Part shown: positions 1-5,093 of the stretch, piece by piece
Numbering within the stretch: position 1 is the stretch's first letter
How the letters are laid out: each line of letters opens with the position of its first letter
Assembly (NCBI GenBank): GCA_003491925.1
Contig: DNAU01000106.1
Coordinates: 1 to 5,093, forward strand
DNA: 5,093 bases
Reading direction: 5' to 3'
DNA from: Chloroflexota bacterium
GTDB taxonomy: Bacteria; Chloroflexota; Dormibacteria; Aeolococcales; Aeolococcaceae
Notes under the pieces: model-generated
What the model saw: only the letters and a program-made list of their open reading frames with translations
What the model was told of the DNA's origin: nothing
Databases searched by the model: none
Position numbers and translations under genes: made by a program

Positions 1-81
1 CAGCTCCTCGAGCTGCGAGACCAGCGCGACCCCGCTCCGGAGCCGGTCGTGGAGGTGACGGAGGCTGTCGCTCGCGCTCAT
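1..81 (-). CDS. N-terminal fragment of an unidentified gene downstream of cydC
   Basis: A reading frame begins just after the cydC stop and runs off the left edge without a stop. From the ATG at 81 it gives 27 codons, starting MSASDSLRHLHDRLRSGVAL; an in-frame ATG at 93 would add four residues. The ATG at 81 is preferred because TGAGGG lies directly upstream (about 84-89), although the spacing is short; the ATG at 93 has no visible Shine-Dalgarno. Coding character is supported by third positions: 26 of 27 codons end in G or C, the exception being CGT. The peptide looks like an amphipathic or coiled-coil helix and is too short to assign a family. The 17-base gap after cydC suggests membership of the same operon. 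I do not recognise the product. It could also be a chance open frame, since high-GC DNA yields many. Confidence 0.5.
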   Translation of the reverse strand, partial: MSASDSLRHLHDRLRSGVALVSQLEEL

Positions 82-98
82 CGCCCTCACCATGGCAG

Positions 99-1877
99 TC
101 ACACAGGAAAAGCGCCAGGGGCCAAGCGTCCCGGCTCCCCGGGGACCCCGGCGGCGCCCGGCCGGCGGTCCACCACCCGTCCCCGGTCGAGGGTGACGAT
201 CTCGTGGACCTGGCCGTCCAGCCCCGGCTCATGGCTCACCACCACGATCGTGCGCGACCCGGCCGCCCCCATGAGCTCGGCGAGCAGCTGTGGTGAGGAC
301 CACGGGTCGAGGTGCGAGGTCGGCTCGTCGAGCAGCAGCAGCGAGGCGCCGGAGAGCACGGCCCGGGCCATCCCGAGGCGCTGGCGCTCGCCCGCGCTGA
401 CGGCACGGCCGCCCGCGCCGAGGCCGGTTCCCAGCCCGTCGGGCAGCGACCGGTACCAGGCGCCGAGCCCGACGCGGTCGAGGGCCGCGACGCAGTCGAG
501 GTCGCTCGCCTCCGGCCGGGCCAGCCGGAGGTTGTCTCCCAGCGGGGCGGCGAAGAGGTGCGTCTCCTCGGCCAGCCATGCCAGGTGCCGGGCCATGCCG
601 CTGCGGGTCATCCGGCGCACGTCGACGCCGCCGATGCTGGCCGTCCCGGCGGACGGCTCGAGGAAGTGCAGGAGGACGTGGAGCGCGCTCGACTTGCCGG
701 CGCCGCTCGGCCCGATGAGGCCCAGCCGCCACCCCGGCCGGACCGCCAGCGAGACGTCGGAGAGCAGGGGGGGGCCGGGTGGGCCGACGCGGGCGACGAC
801 GTCGACGTGCTCGAGCGCAGCTCCCACCGGGCCGAGGGCCGGGCCGGCGTCGACCGCGGGCTCGCGCACCGGCGTTTCGAGCGCGGACAGCGCGGCGAGC
901 CTGGTCGCGGCGGCGTCGCCGGCCGTCCGACCGGCGAGGGCTGCCGGCAGCGCCGAGGCCTGGTCGAGGGCCGCCAGGGTGACCAGGACCAGGACCGCGA
1001 GCATGATCCCGGAGAGCCGCCCCCCGCGATGGGCGGAGAGGCCGGCGAGGACGACCCCGAGGAGGCCGGCGCCGGCGGCCCAGGTGGTCAGCGTGCGGAC
1101 GACCCCGGTGACCAGGGACTGGCGCAGCGCCGCGGTGCGCCCGCGCCGCCGGACCTGCTCGAGCCGCTCATCGATGAGGTCCGCGCGCCCGAAGGCGAGC
1201 AGCTCGGGCGCGGAGCGCATCGTCTCCACCACCTGGTCGGCGAGGTCGGCACGCAGGGCGGACGTCCTGGCCGCGGCGGAGCGCCCCAGTCGCGCCACGA
1301 GCATCGCCAGCGCGATCCCTCCCGCGGCGCCGGCGAGCAGCGCCGCAGCGGCGGTCGGGGCCAGCAGCAGGGCGACGGCCGCGCCCAGGAGGATGCTCGC
1401 GCCGAGATCGATGGCCGTCGTGATCCCCCTGGCCAGGGCCTCGGTGACCTCCTCGGTGTCGGCGACGAAGCCGCTGAGCAGCGACCCGGTCGCCGGGGCG
1501 GCCGACCTCTCCGAACCGACCCGAGACGGCGCCAGGCCGTCGGGCACCAGTGGCTCGACGGTGTCGAAGAGCCACAGCCGAAGCCGGGAGAGCGTCCTCA
1601 GGGAGAGGCCGTGGACGGCGAGCCGCTCCAGGTACCGGGCGATACCGCGACCCAGCGCGAATGCCTGCACGGCGCCGACCGCGACCGCGAGGTCGAACAC
1701 CGGTGGCCGCTGTGAGGCGCGGGTGAGCAGCCACCCCGAGGTCGCGAGGAGCCCGATGGCGCAGGCGGCGGAGAGGGCCCCGGCGCCGCAGGCCGCCGCC
1801 AGTCCCCGACCCGAGAGGGGCCCCGACCGCCGGGCGAGGCCCAGGGCGGTCGAGCCGCGGCGCTCGACCCGGGTCAT
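99..1877 (-). CDS. cydC: ABC transporter ATP-binding/permease subunit CydC
   Basis: CydC is the partner of CydD in the transporter needed for cytochrome bd maturation. The product is 592 residues (E. coli CydC is 573). The membrane domain holds the CydC-typical SGWLLTRASQRPPVFDLAVA at residues 47-66, followed by GRGIARYLERLAVHG at 76-90. His89 aligns by eye with the His of the E. coli RYAERLVSHD motif that has been implicated in haem binding. Further helices lie at roughly 155-195, 255-280 and 288-310. The ATPase domain has Walker A GPSGAGKSS at 389-397, signature VSAGERQR at 493-500, Walker B LLLLDE at 513-518 and switch His549. The usual Q-loop Gln is Glu437 here (LAWLAEETHLF). The ATG at 1877 overlaps the cydD TGA as ATGA and has a GGAG eight bases upstream, so coupled translation is likely. 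The same frame stays open about 415 codons upstream inside cydD, but that extension is only a shadow of cydD. The last 22 residues are a Pro/Gly-rich tail. Confidence 0.95.
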   Translation of the reverse strand: MTRVERRGSTALGLARRSGPLSGRGLAAACGAGALSAACAIGLLATSGWLLTRASQRPPVFDLAVAVGAVQAFALGRGIARYLERLAVHGLSLRTLSRLRLWLFDTVEPLVPDGLAPSRVGSERSAAPATGSLLSGFVADTEEVTEALARGITTAIDLGASILLGAAVALLLAPTAAAALLAGAAGGIALAMLVARLGRSAAARTSALRADLADQVVETMRSAPELLAFGRADLIDERLEQVRRRGRTAALRQSLVTGVVRTLTTWAAGAGLLGVVLAGLSAHRGGRLSGIMLAVLVLVTLAALDQASALPAALAGRTAGDAAATRLAALSALETPVREPAVDAGPALGPVGAALEHVDVVARVGPPGPPLLSDVSLAVRPGWRLGLIGPSGAGKSSALHVLLHFLEPSAGTASIGGVDVRRMTRSGMARHLAWLAEETHLFAAPLGDNLRLARPEASDLDCVAALDRVGLGAWYRSLPDGLGTGLGAGGRAVSAGERQRLGMARAVLSGASLLLLDEPTSHLDPWSSPQLLAELMGAAGSRTIVVVSHEPGLDGQVHEIVTLDRGRVVDRRPGAAGVPGEPGRLAPGAFPV

Positions 1878-3667
1878 GCCGGCTGCTCCGGGAGCGGGAG
1901 GGTCCCGGCCGCCCCGCAGGCTGCCCCAACGCCCGCCGCGACGCCCGCCCCCGTCCGATGAGCGGTCACCGCCCAGAATTGCCCGGCGTCGAGGGTGATC
2001 ACCCGGTCGGCGAGGTCGATGACGGCCGGCCGGTGGGTCACGATCAGCGCCGAGCAGCCGCCGAGCGCCCGGCGCAGAGCCTCGAGGACGGCCGCCTCGG
2101 TGCGGTCGTCGAGGTGGGCGGTGGGCTCGTCGAGCAGGTGGAGGGATGCCGGCCGGAGCAGCGCCCGGGCGAGCGCGATCCGCTGCCGCTCGCCGGCGGA
2201 GACCTGCCGCCCACCCTCTCCAAGCCGGGCGTCGAGCCCGCCCTCGCACGACTCCAGCAGGCCGGCTCCGCCCACCTCTCCCAGCACCTCCACCAGCCGC
2301 GCGTCCTCGGCGGTGGGGTCGGCCAGCCGGAGGTTGTCGGCGAGCGAGCCGGCGAGCAGCGTCGGGCGTTCGGGGAGGTAGCTGATCCACCGGCGCCAGG
2401 CGTCGACGTCCAGGTCGCGCAGGTCCACTCCCCCCACGGTCACCGATCCCCGCGCCGGCTCGGCGAAGCCGAGCAGGAGGGAGAGGACGGTCGACTTGCC
2501 GGCGCCGTTGGGGCCCACCAGGACCACCTTCTCGCCCGGCCGGATGGTGAGCGACGCGCCGTCCAGCACCGGCTCGACTCGTCCCGGCCGCTCGAAGCGG
2601 ACCTCGCTCAGCGCCACCGGCTCCCGGGCCGGATTCCCCGGCCGGCGCGCATCCGGCTGCGTCACGGGGCCTGGTCCGTGGGCTGGGCTTCTGCCCACCC
2701 CGGACCGCCCACGGATCCGGCCGTCGGCCCCTGGTTCGCCCCGGATGACGTCCATCGCCCGCCGGGCGGCGGCCAGACCCTCGGCGCTCTCGTGGAACTG
2801 AGCGCTGGCCCGGCGCACGGGGAGGAAGACCTCGGGGGCGACGATGAGCACCGCCAGCGCCGGGGCGAGCCGCACCGACCCGGTGAGCAGGCGCAGCCCC
2901 AGGGGAACCGCCACCAGGGCGACCGACACCGAGGCGAGGGTGTCGAGGACCAGCGCCGAGAGGAAGGCGACCCGGAGGGTCGAGAGGCTCGCCTCGCGCA
3001 GCCCCTCGGCAGCCTCGGCGATCCGCTCCCGCTGGCGCGCGCTGCGTCCGAACGCCTTGAGCACGGGCAGCCCCTCGAAGATGTCGGCGATCTGGCGTCC
3101 GAAGGCCTCGACCTGGCCCCACCGCCGGGCCGCCAGGCGCCCGCCGGACTCCCCCACCAGGATGCCGAAGACCGGGAAGAGCGCCAGGACGGTCAGGACG
3201 ATGAGGGCCGACGGCCAGTCCAGGGCACCGATCACAACGACCAGAGCGATCGGCACGGTCGCCGCCAGCACCAGGTCGGGCAGGCAGCGGCCGATGTAGG
3301 CGTCGAGGGCGTCGAGGCCGCGACCGGCGAGCGCCGCCACGTCGCCGCCGCCCATGCCGCCACCGCCGGCAGCCTGGCTCAGCGTCGCGCTCAGCAGCCG
3401 CCGGCGGAGCTGCGCCTTGGCGGCCTCGGCACCGTGACCGGCGACGACCTCGGCGAGGAGGGCGCAGAGGCCGCGCACGGTGAAGGCCCCGGCGAGCCAG
3501 AGGATCGCGGGCAGGGGATCCTCGTCGGTCCTGCTCATCGCGCCGGCCAGCAGGCCGGCGAGGGCCAGCGCCTGGACCACGACGCTGGCCGCGGACACCA
3601 TGCCGATGACGGCGGACGCGGCGATCGAGCGTCGCACCGCCGGCTCCCCGAGCAGGCGCGGCTCCAC
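1874..3667 (-). CDS. cydD: ABC transporter ATP-binding/permease subunit CydD
   Basis: CydD is one half of the heterodimeric CydDC ABC transporter required for cytochrome bd assembly; reported substrates are cysteine and glutathione, with haem binding also described. With the start chosen it has 597 residues, close to the family norm of 570-590. An N-terminal six-helix membrane domain (about residues 15-290) is followed by a linker (about 313-350) and an ATPase domain: Walker A GPNGAGKST at 385-393, signature VSAGERQR at 489-496, Walker B LHLLDE at 509-514 and switch His545. The Q-loop position carries Glu (SYLPERP, Glu433). The linker contains the palindromic element at 2673-2715. After the ATPase domain comes an Ala/Gly-rich tail of about 30 residues. 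The start is uncertain: a TTG at 3718 sits four bases after cydB, but the GTG at 3667 begins at VEPRLL, which resembles the N-terminus I recall for CydD proteins; a third candidate GTG at 3637 has the best-spaced Shine-Dalgarno. The stop overlaps the cydC start. Confidence 0.93.
   Translation of the reverse strand: MEPRLLGEPAVRRSIAASAVIGMVSAASVVVQALALAGLLAGAMSRTDEDPLPAILWLAGAFTVRGLCALLAEVVAGHGAEAAKAQLRRRLLSATLSQAAGGGGMGGGDVAALAGRGLDALDAYIGRCLPDLVLAATVPIALVVVIGALDWPSALIVLTVLALFPVFGILVGESGGRLAARRWGQVEAFGRQIADIFEGLPVLKAFGRSARQRERIAEAAEGLREASLSTLRVAFLSALVLDTLASVSVALVAVPLGLRLLTGSVRLAPALAVLIVAPEVFLPVRRASAQFHESAEGLAAARRAMDVIRGEPGADGRIRGRSGVGRSPAHGPGPVTQPDARRPGNPAREPVALSEVRFERPGRVEPVLDGASLTIRPGEKVVLVGPNGAGKSTVLSLLLGFAEPARGSVTVGGVDLRDLDVDAWRRWISYLPERPTLLAGSLADNLRLADPTAEDARLVEVLGEVGGAGLLESCEGGLDARLGEGGRQVSAGERQRIALARALLRPASLHLLDEPTAHLDDRTEAAVLEALRRALGGCSALIVTHRPAVIDLADRVITLDAGQFWAVTAHRTGAGVAAGVGAACGAAGTLPLPEQPA
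1886..1889 (-). promoter_or_regulatory. Shine-Dalgarno of cydC within the end of cydD
   Basis: GGAG lies eight bases before the cydC ATG, inside the last codons of cydD. Together with the ATGA stop/start overlap at 1874-1877 it fixes the cydC start and argues for coupled translation of the two halves of the transporter heterodimer. Confidence 0.7.
2673..2715 (-). repeat. REP-like palindromic element inside cydD
   Basis: On the plus strand, bases 2673-2706 can fold into one hairpin. Six pairs (2673-2678 with 2701-2706), three pairs (2680-2682 with 2698-2700) and five pairs (2684-2688 with 2693-2697) close a TTCT loop, leaving only two single-base bulges. A further arm, GCCCACGGA at 2707-2715, is an exact 9-base complement of TCCGTGGGC at 2675-2683, so a second, mutually exclusive hairpin is possible. 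The core GTGGGCTGGGCTTCTGCCCA resembles REP-type repeats that, from memory, are scattered through various bacterial genomes and often appear as spurious VGWASAHP peptides. In cydD the region encodes an Arg/Gly/Pro-rich part of the domain linker. Five of its 15 codons end in A or T (CGT, AGA, CCA, GGA, CCA), compared with 2 of the first 31 codons of the same frame. Seven-base direct copies of ATCCGGC flank it (2651-2657, 2715-2721), which may be chance. The palindrome is seen directly; its mobile origin is inferred. Confidence 0.6.
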
Positions 3668-3679
3668 CGGTCCCGGGGT

Positions 3680-3686
3680 CCTCCCC
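3680..3686 (-). promoter_or_regulatory. Candidate Shine-Dalgarno for the GTG start of cydD
   Basis: GGGGAGG lies 12 bases before the GTG at 3667, which is long but usable spacing. The rival TTG at 3718 has only a weak GGCGGG further upstream. The rival GTG at 3637 has GGGGAG (3644-3649) at six bases. The site at 3680-3686 is favoured only because the GTG at 3667 retains the EPRLL N-terminal segment expected of CydD. Confidence 0.4.
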
Positions 3687-3722
3687 GGCCTCCGGACGGC
3701 GCCGGAGTCCGCGGGCAAGGGG

Positions 3723-4796
3723 TCAGCGCCCGCCGGCGGCGGGGATCGGGGCGGGCACGTCCAGGGGGCGCTCCAAGCGGCGGCGGAAGACCCAGTACGT
3801 CCAGCCCTGGTAGAGCAGGACGATGGGGGTGAAGATGGCCGCCACGATGGTCATCACGGTGAGCGTGTACGGGTGCGAGGCGGCGAGCCCGATGGTGATG
3901 CCCGGCACCCCGGGGACCACCGCACCGCTGCTCGCCGGGATCGCCATCGGGTACATCAGGCTCCAGACGGCGCCGACGGCGAGCAGGACCGCCGCCCCGG
4001 TCGCCACGAAGGCGAGGCCCTCCCGGGATCGGACGATGAGGAGCACGGCGACGGCGAGGAGGACCGCCGCGACCAGCGCCAGCAGCAGCGGCGCCACCCC
4101 GGGCAGCGCTCCGCTGACGTCCGCCCACGGGCGCCCTCCGGCGGCCACCCCAGCGAGGGTGACGGCGAGCAGGACGACCGCGGCCAGCCCCGCGATCCGG
4201 GCCGTGCCGCGCGCCCTCTGGCGGAGCTCACCGCTCGTCTTGAGCGCGAGGAACACCGAGCCGTGGAAGGCGAAGATGCAGACGGCGGCAAGGCCGCCCA
4301 CCAGCGCCAGGGGGTTGAGCAGGCCGAGGAGGCCCCCGGTGTACCCGGCTCGGGAGAGCGGCAGGCCGTGGGCGAAGTTGGTGAAGGCGACCCCCCACAC
4401 CAGCGCCGCCACCAGGCTGCCGGCGAAGTTGGCGATGTCCCAGACGCGCCGCCAGCGCCGGTCCTGGAACTTGCCCCGGAACTCGAAGGAGACACCGCGG
4501 ACGATGAGGGCCATCAGCACCAGGAAGAGCGCCAGGTAGGCGCCGCTGAAGAGGGACGCGTACCAGAGCGGGAAGGCGGCGAAGGTCGCGCCCCCGGCGA
4601 CCAGCAGCCACACCTCGTTGCCGTCCCACACCGGCCCGACGGCGTTCATGCAGAGACGGCGGTCGGTGTCGTCGCGGCTCACCAGCGGGCTCACCATGCC
4701 CACCCCGAAGTCGAATCCCTCGAGGAAGAAGTAGCCGGCCCACAGCAGTCCGATGAGGGCGAACCAGAGGGCGCTCAGCCCGGTGAAGGTGGCCAT
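3723..4796 (-). CDS. cydB: Cytochrome bd ubiquinol oxidase subunit II
   Basis: CydB is the second core membrane subunit of cytochrome bd and pairs with CydA. The product is 357 residues, within the usual range (E. coli CydB is 379). It is almost entirely hydrophobic, with about eight to nine predicted membrane helices. Conserved motifs are clear: GYFFLEGFDFGVG at residues 21-33, then PVWDGNEVWLL at 55-65 with the Trp57-Asp58 pair found in the family, then RGVSFEFRGK at 100-109. A central WGVAFTNFAHG segment and a C-terminal helix followed by a basic RRRLERP tail also fit. The ATG at 4796 is supported by a GAGGAG Shine-Dalgarno six bases upstream that overlaps the cydA stop; only 10 bases separate the genes. 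Its own TGA lies just before the cydD start region. Nothing is truncated. Cyanide-insensitive oxidase CioB is the same family and cannot be excluded by name, but the adjacent cydDC genes favour cydB. Confidence 0.96.
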   Translation of the reverse strand: MATFTGLSALWFALIGLLWAGYFFLEGFDFGVGMVSPLVSRDDTDRRLCMNAVGPVWDGNEVWLLVAGGATFAAFPLWYASLFSGAYLALFLVLMALIVRGVSFEFRGKFQDRRWRRVWDIANFAGSLVAALVWGVAFTNFAHGLPLSRAGYTGGLLGLLNPLALVGGLAAVCIFAFHGSVFLALKTSGELRQRARGTARIAGLAAVVLLAVTLAGVAAGGRPWADVSGALPGVAPLLLALVAAVLLAVAVLLIVRSREGLAFVATGAAVLLAVGAVWSLMYPMAIPASSGAVVPGVPGITIGLAASHPYTLTVMTIVAAIFTPIVLLYQGWTYWVFRRRLERPLDVPAPIPAAGGR

Positions 4797-4802
4797 CCGC
4801 GG

Positions 4803-4808
4803 CTCCTC
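4803..4808 (-). promoter_or_regulatory. Shine-Dalgarno of cydB overlapping the cydA stop
   Basis: On the minus strand the sequence is TGAGGAG followed by CCGCGG and ATG. GAGGAG sits six bases before the cydB start and shares bases with the cydA TGA (4807-4809). A ribosome finishing cydA therefore terminates on the cydB initiation site, which would help keep the two oxidase subunits in step. Confidence 0.8.
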
Positions 4809-5093
4809 AGTACACCAGTCCGGGGCGGGCGGGACCCTCTCCCGGTCCGGACGTCTCCTCGACCCGGTCGAGGGGATGGCGGGCGGCTCGCACCACCAGC
4901 ACCGCCGCGAGGACCGCGAGGATCGAGTACACGAGGACGAAGGCGGCCGTGGTCCCGCCCACGTCGGCGGCGCTGACCGTGGAGACGCCCTTCGCCGTCT
5001 GCATCAGGCCGTAGACGATCCAGGGCTGGCGCCCCGCCTCGGTGAAGATCCAGCCGGAGGCGTTGGCGATGATCGGCAGCGCGATGCCGGCGA
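4807..5093 (-). CDS. cydA: Cytochrome bd ubiquinol oxidase subunit I, C-terminal fragment
   Basis: This is the last 95 or so codons of CydA; the gene enters from the right edge, so its start and its b558/quinol-binding region are not visible. CydA carries the haems of cytochrome bd and oxidises quinol in the cytoplasmic membrane. The fragment opens with a hydrophobic stretch and then the family hallmark GWIFTEAGRQPWIVYG (about 5007-5055). In E. coli the Glu and Arg of the matching segment (E445, R448) belong to the haem b595 / di-haem site, and both residues are present here. One more membrane helix follows (AAFVLVYSILAVLAAVLVV), then a short polar tail ending in LVY and TGA. An ATG at 5004 lies inside the conserved region and is not a real start. 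The stop codon overlaps the Shine-Dalgarno of cydB, so the two subunits are probably translationally coupled. Identification is firm; the Q-loop class (short or long) cannot be judged from this part. Confidence 0.95.
   Translation of the reverse strand, partial: AGIALPIIANASGWIFTEAGRQPWIVYGLMQTAKGVSTVSAADVGGTTAAFVLVYSILAVLAAVLVVRAARHPLDRVEETSGPGEGPARPGLVY

Noticed and set aside
81..101. Terminator or promoter between cydC and the left-edge frame
   Set aside because: Only 17 bases are available and no hairpin, T-run or promoter-like hexamers are visible.
980..996. Short tandem ACCAGG-type repeat
   Set aside because: It encodes the ordinary Val/Leu-rich helix of CydC (AVLVLV) and reflects codon bias, not a separate repeat element.
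2673..2706. The cydD hairpin as a rho-independent terminator
   Set aside because: It is inside a coding sequence, is not followed by a T-run in the direction of transcription, and cydC continues downstream as an intact coupled gene.
1878..3122. Upstream extension of the cydC frame, which would give a 1007-residue protein
   Set aside because: The extra 415 codons overlap cydD in another frame and encode Arg/Gly/Pro-rich sequence without domains. CydC starts naturally at 1877 with a good Shine-Dalgarno. A CydDC fusion is excluded because cydD is in a different frame and ends at a stop.
49..3832. Long open frames on the plus strand (49-1998, 1958-3832)
   Set aside because: They lie antisense to cydC and cydD, encode low-complexity Arg/Pro/Ser/Gly-rich peptides with no domains, and arise because stop codons are rare in high-GC DNA.
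3480..4976. 498-codon open frame on the plus strand over cydB
   Set aside because: It is antisense to the unmistakable cydB and the cydA end, and its product is a hydrophilic, repetitive-looking Gly/Glu/Arg/Asp-rich shadow with no recognisable motif.

Overview
The window is a very GC-rich stretch (about 70% or more by eye) in which every supported gene lies on the minus strand. Read in the direction of transcription, from right to left, it carries the 3' end of cydA, then complete cydB, cydD and cydC, and then what looks like the first codons of one more gene cut off by the left edge. The cydABDC order on one strand, the near-total use of G or C at third codon positions, and the GTG/TTG start choices fit a high-GC actinobacterial (Actinomycetota) genome. 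That placement is an inference from gene order and composition; no rRNA or marker gene is present.

Layout: cydA C-terminus (4807-5093), cydB (3723-4796), cydD (1874 to about 3667), cydC (99-1877), and a putative downstream partial CDS (1-81). Spacing is operon-like throughout. The cydB Shine-Dalgarno overlaps the cydA stop, cydD begins 4 to 55 bases after cydB depending on the start chosen, cydD and cydC overlap by four bases (ATGA), and the next possible start is 5 to 17 bases after cydC. No gap exceeds 100 bases, and no promoter or terminator is visible. The operon promoter should lie to the right of the window, upstream of cydA.

CydA and CydB form cytochrome bd, a terminal quinol oxidase of the cytoplasmic membrane that reduces O2 to water with high affinity. 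CydD and CydC form a heterodimeric ABC transporter needed for assembly of the bd haems. It was described as a thiol (cysteine/glutathione) exporter in E. coli and has more recently been linked to haem handling. The window is therefore a self-contained module for making and maturing an alternative oxidase, of the kind used under low oxygen or respiratory stress.

No new biological system is apparent. The most unusual item is a REP-like palindrome embedded in frame in the CydD linker, where codon use departs from the rest of the gene. Secondary points are a glutamate in place of the usual Q-loop glutamine in both ABC ATPase domains, an uncertain cydD start, and the unidentified gene at the left edge.
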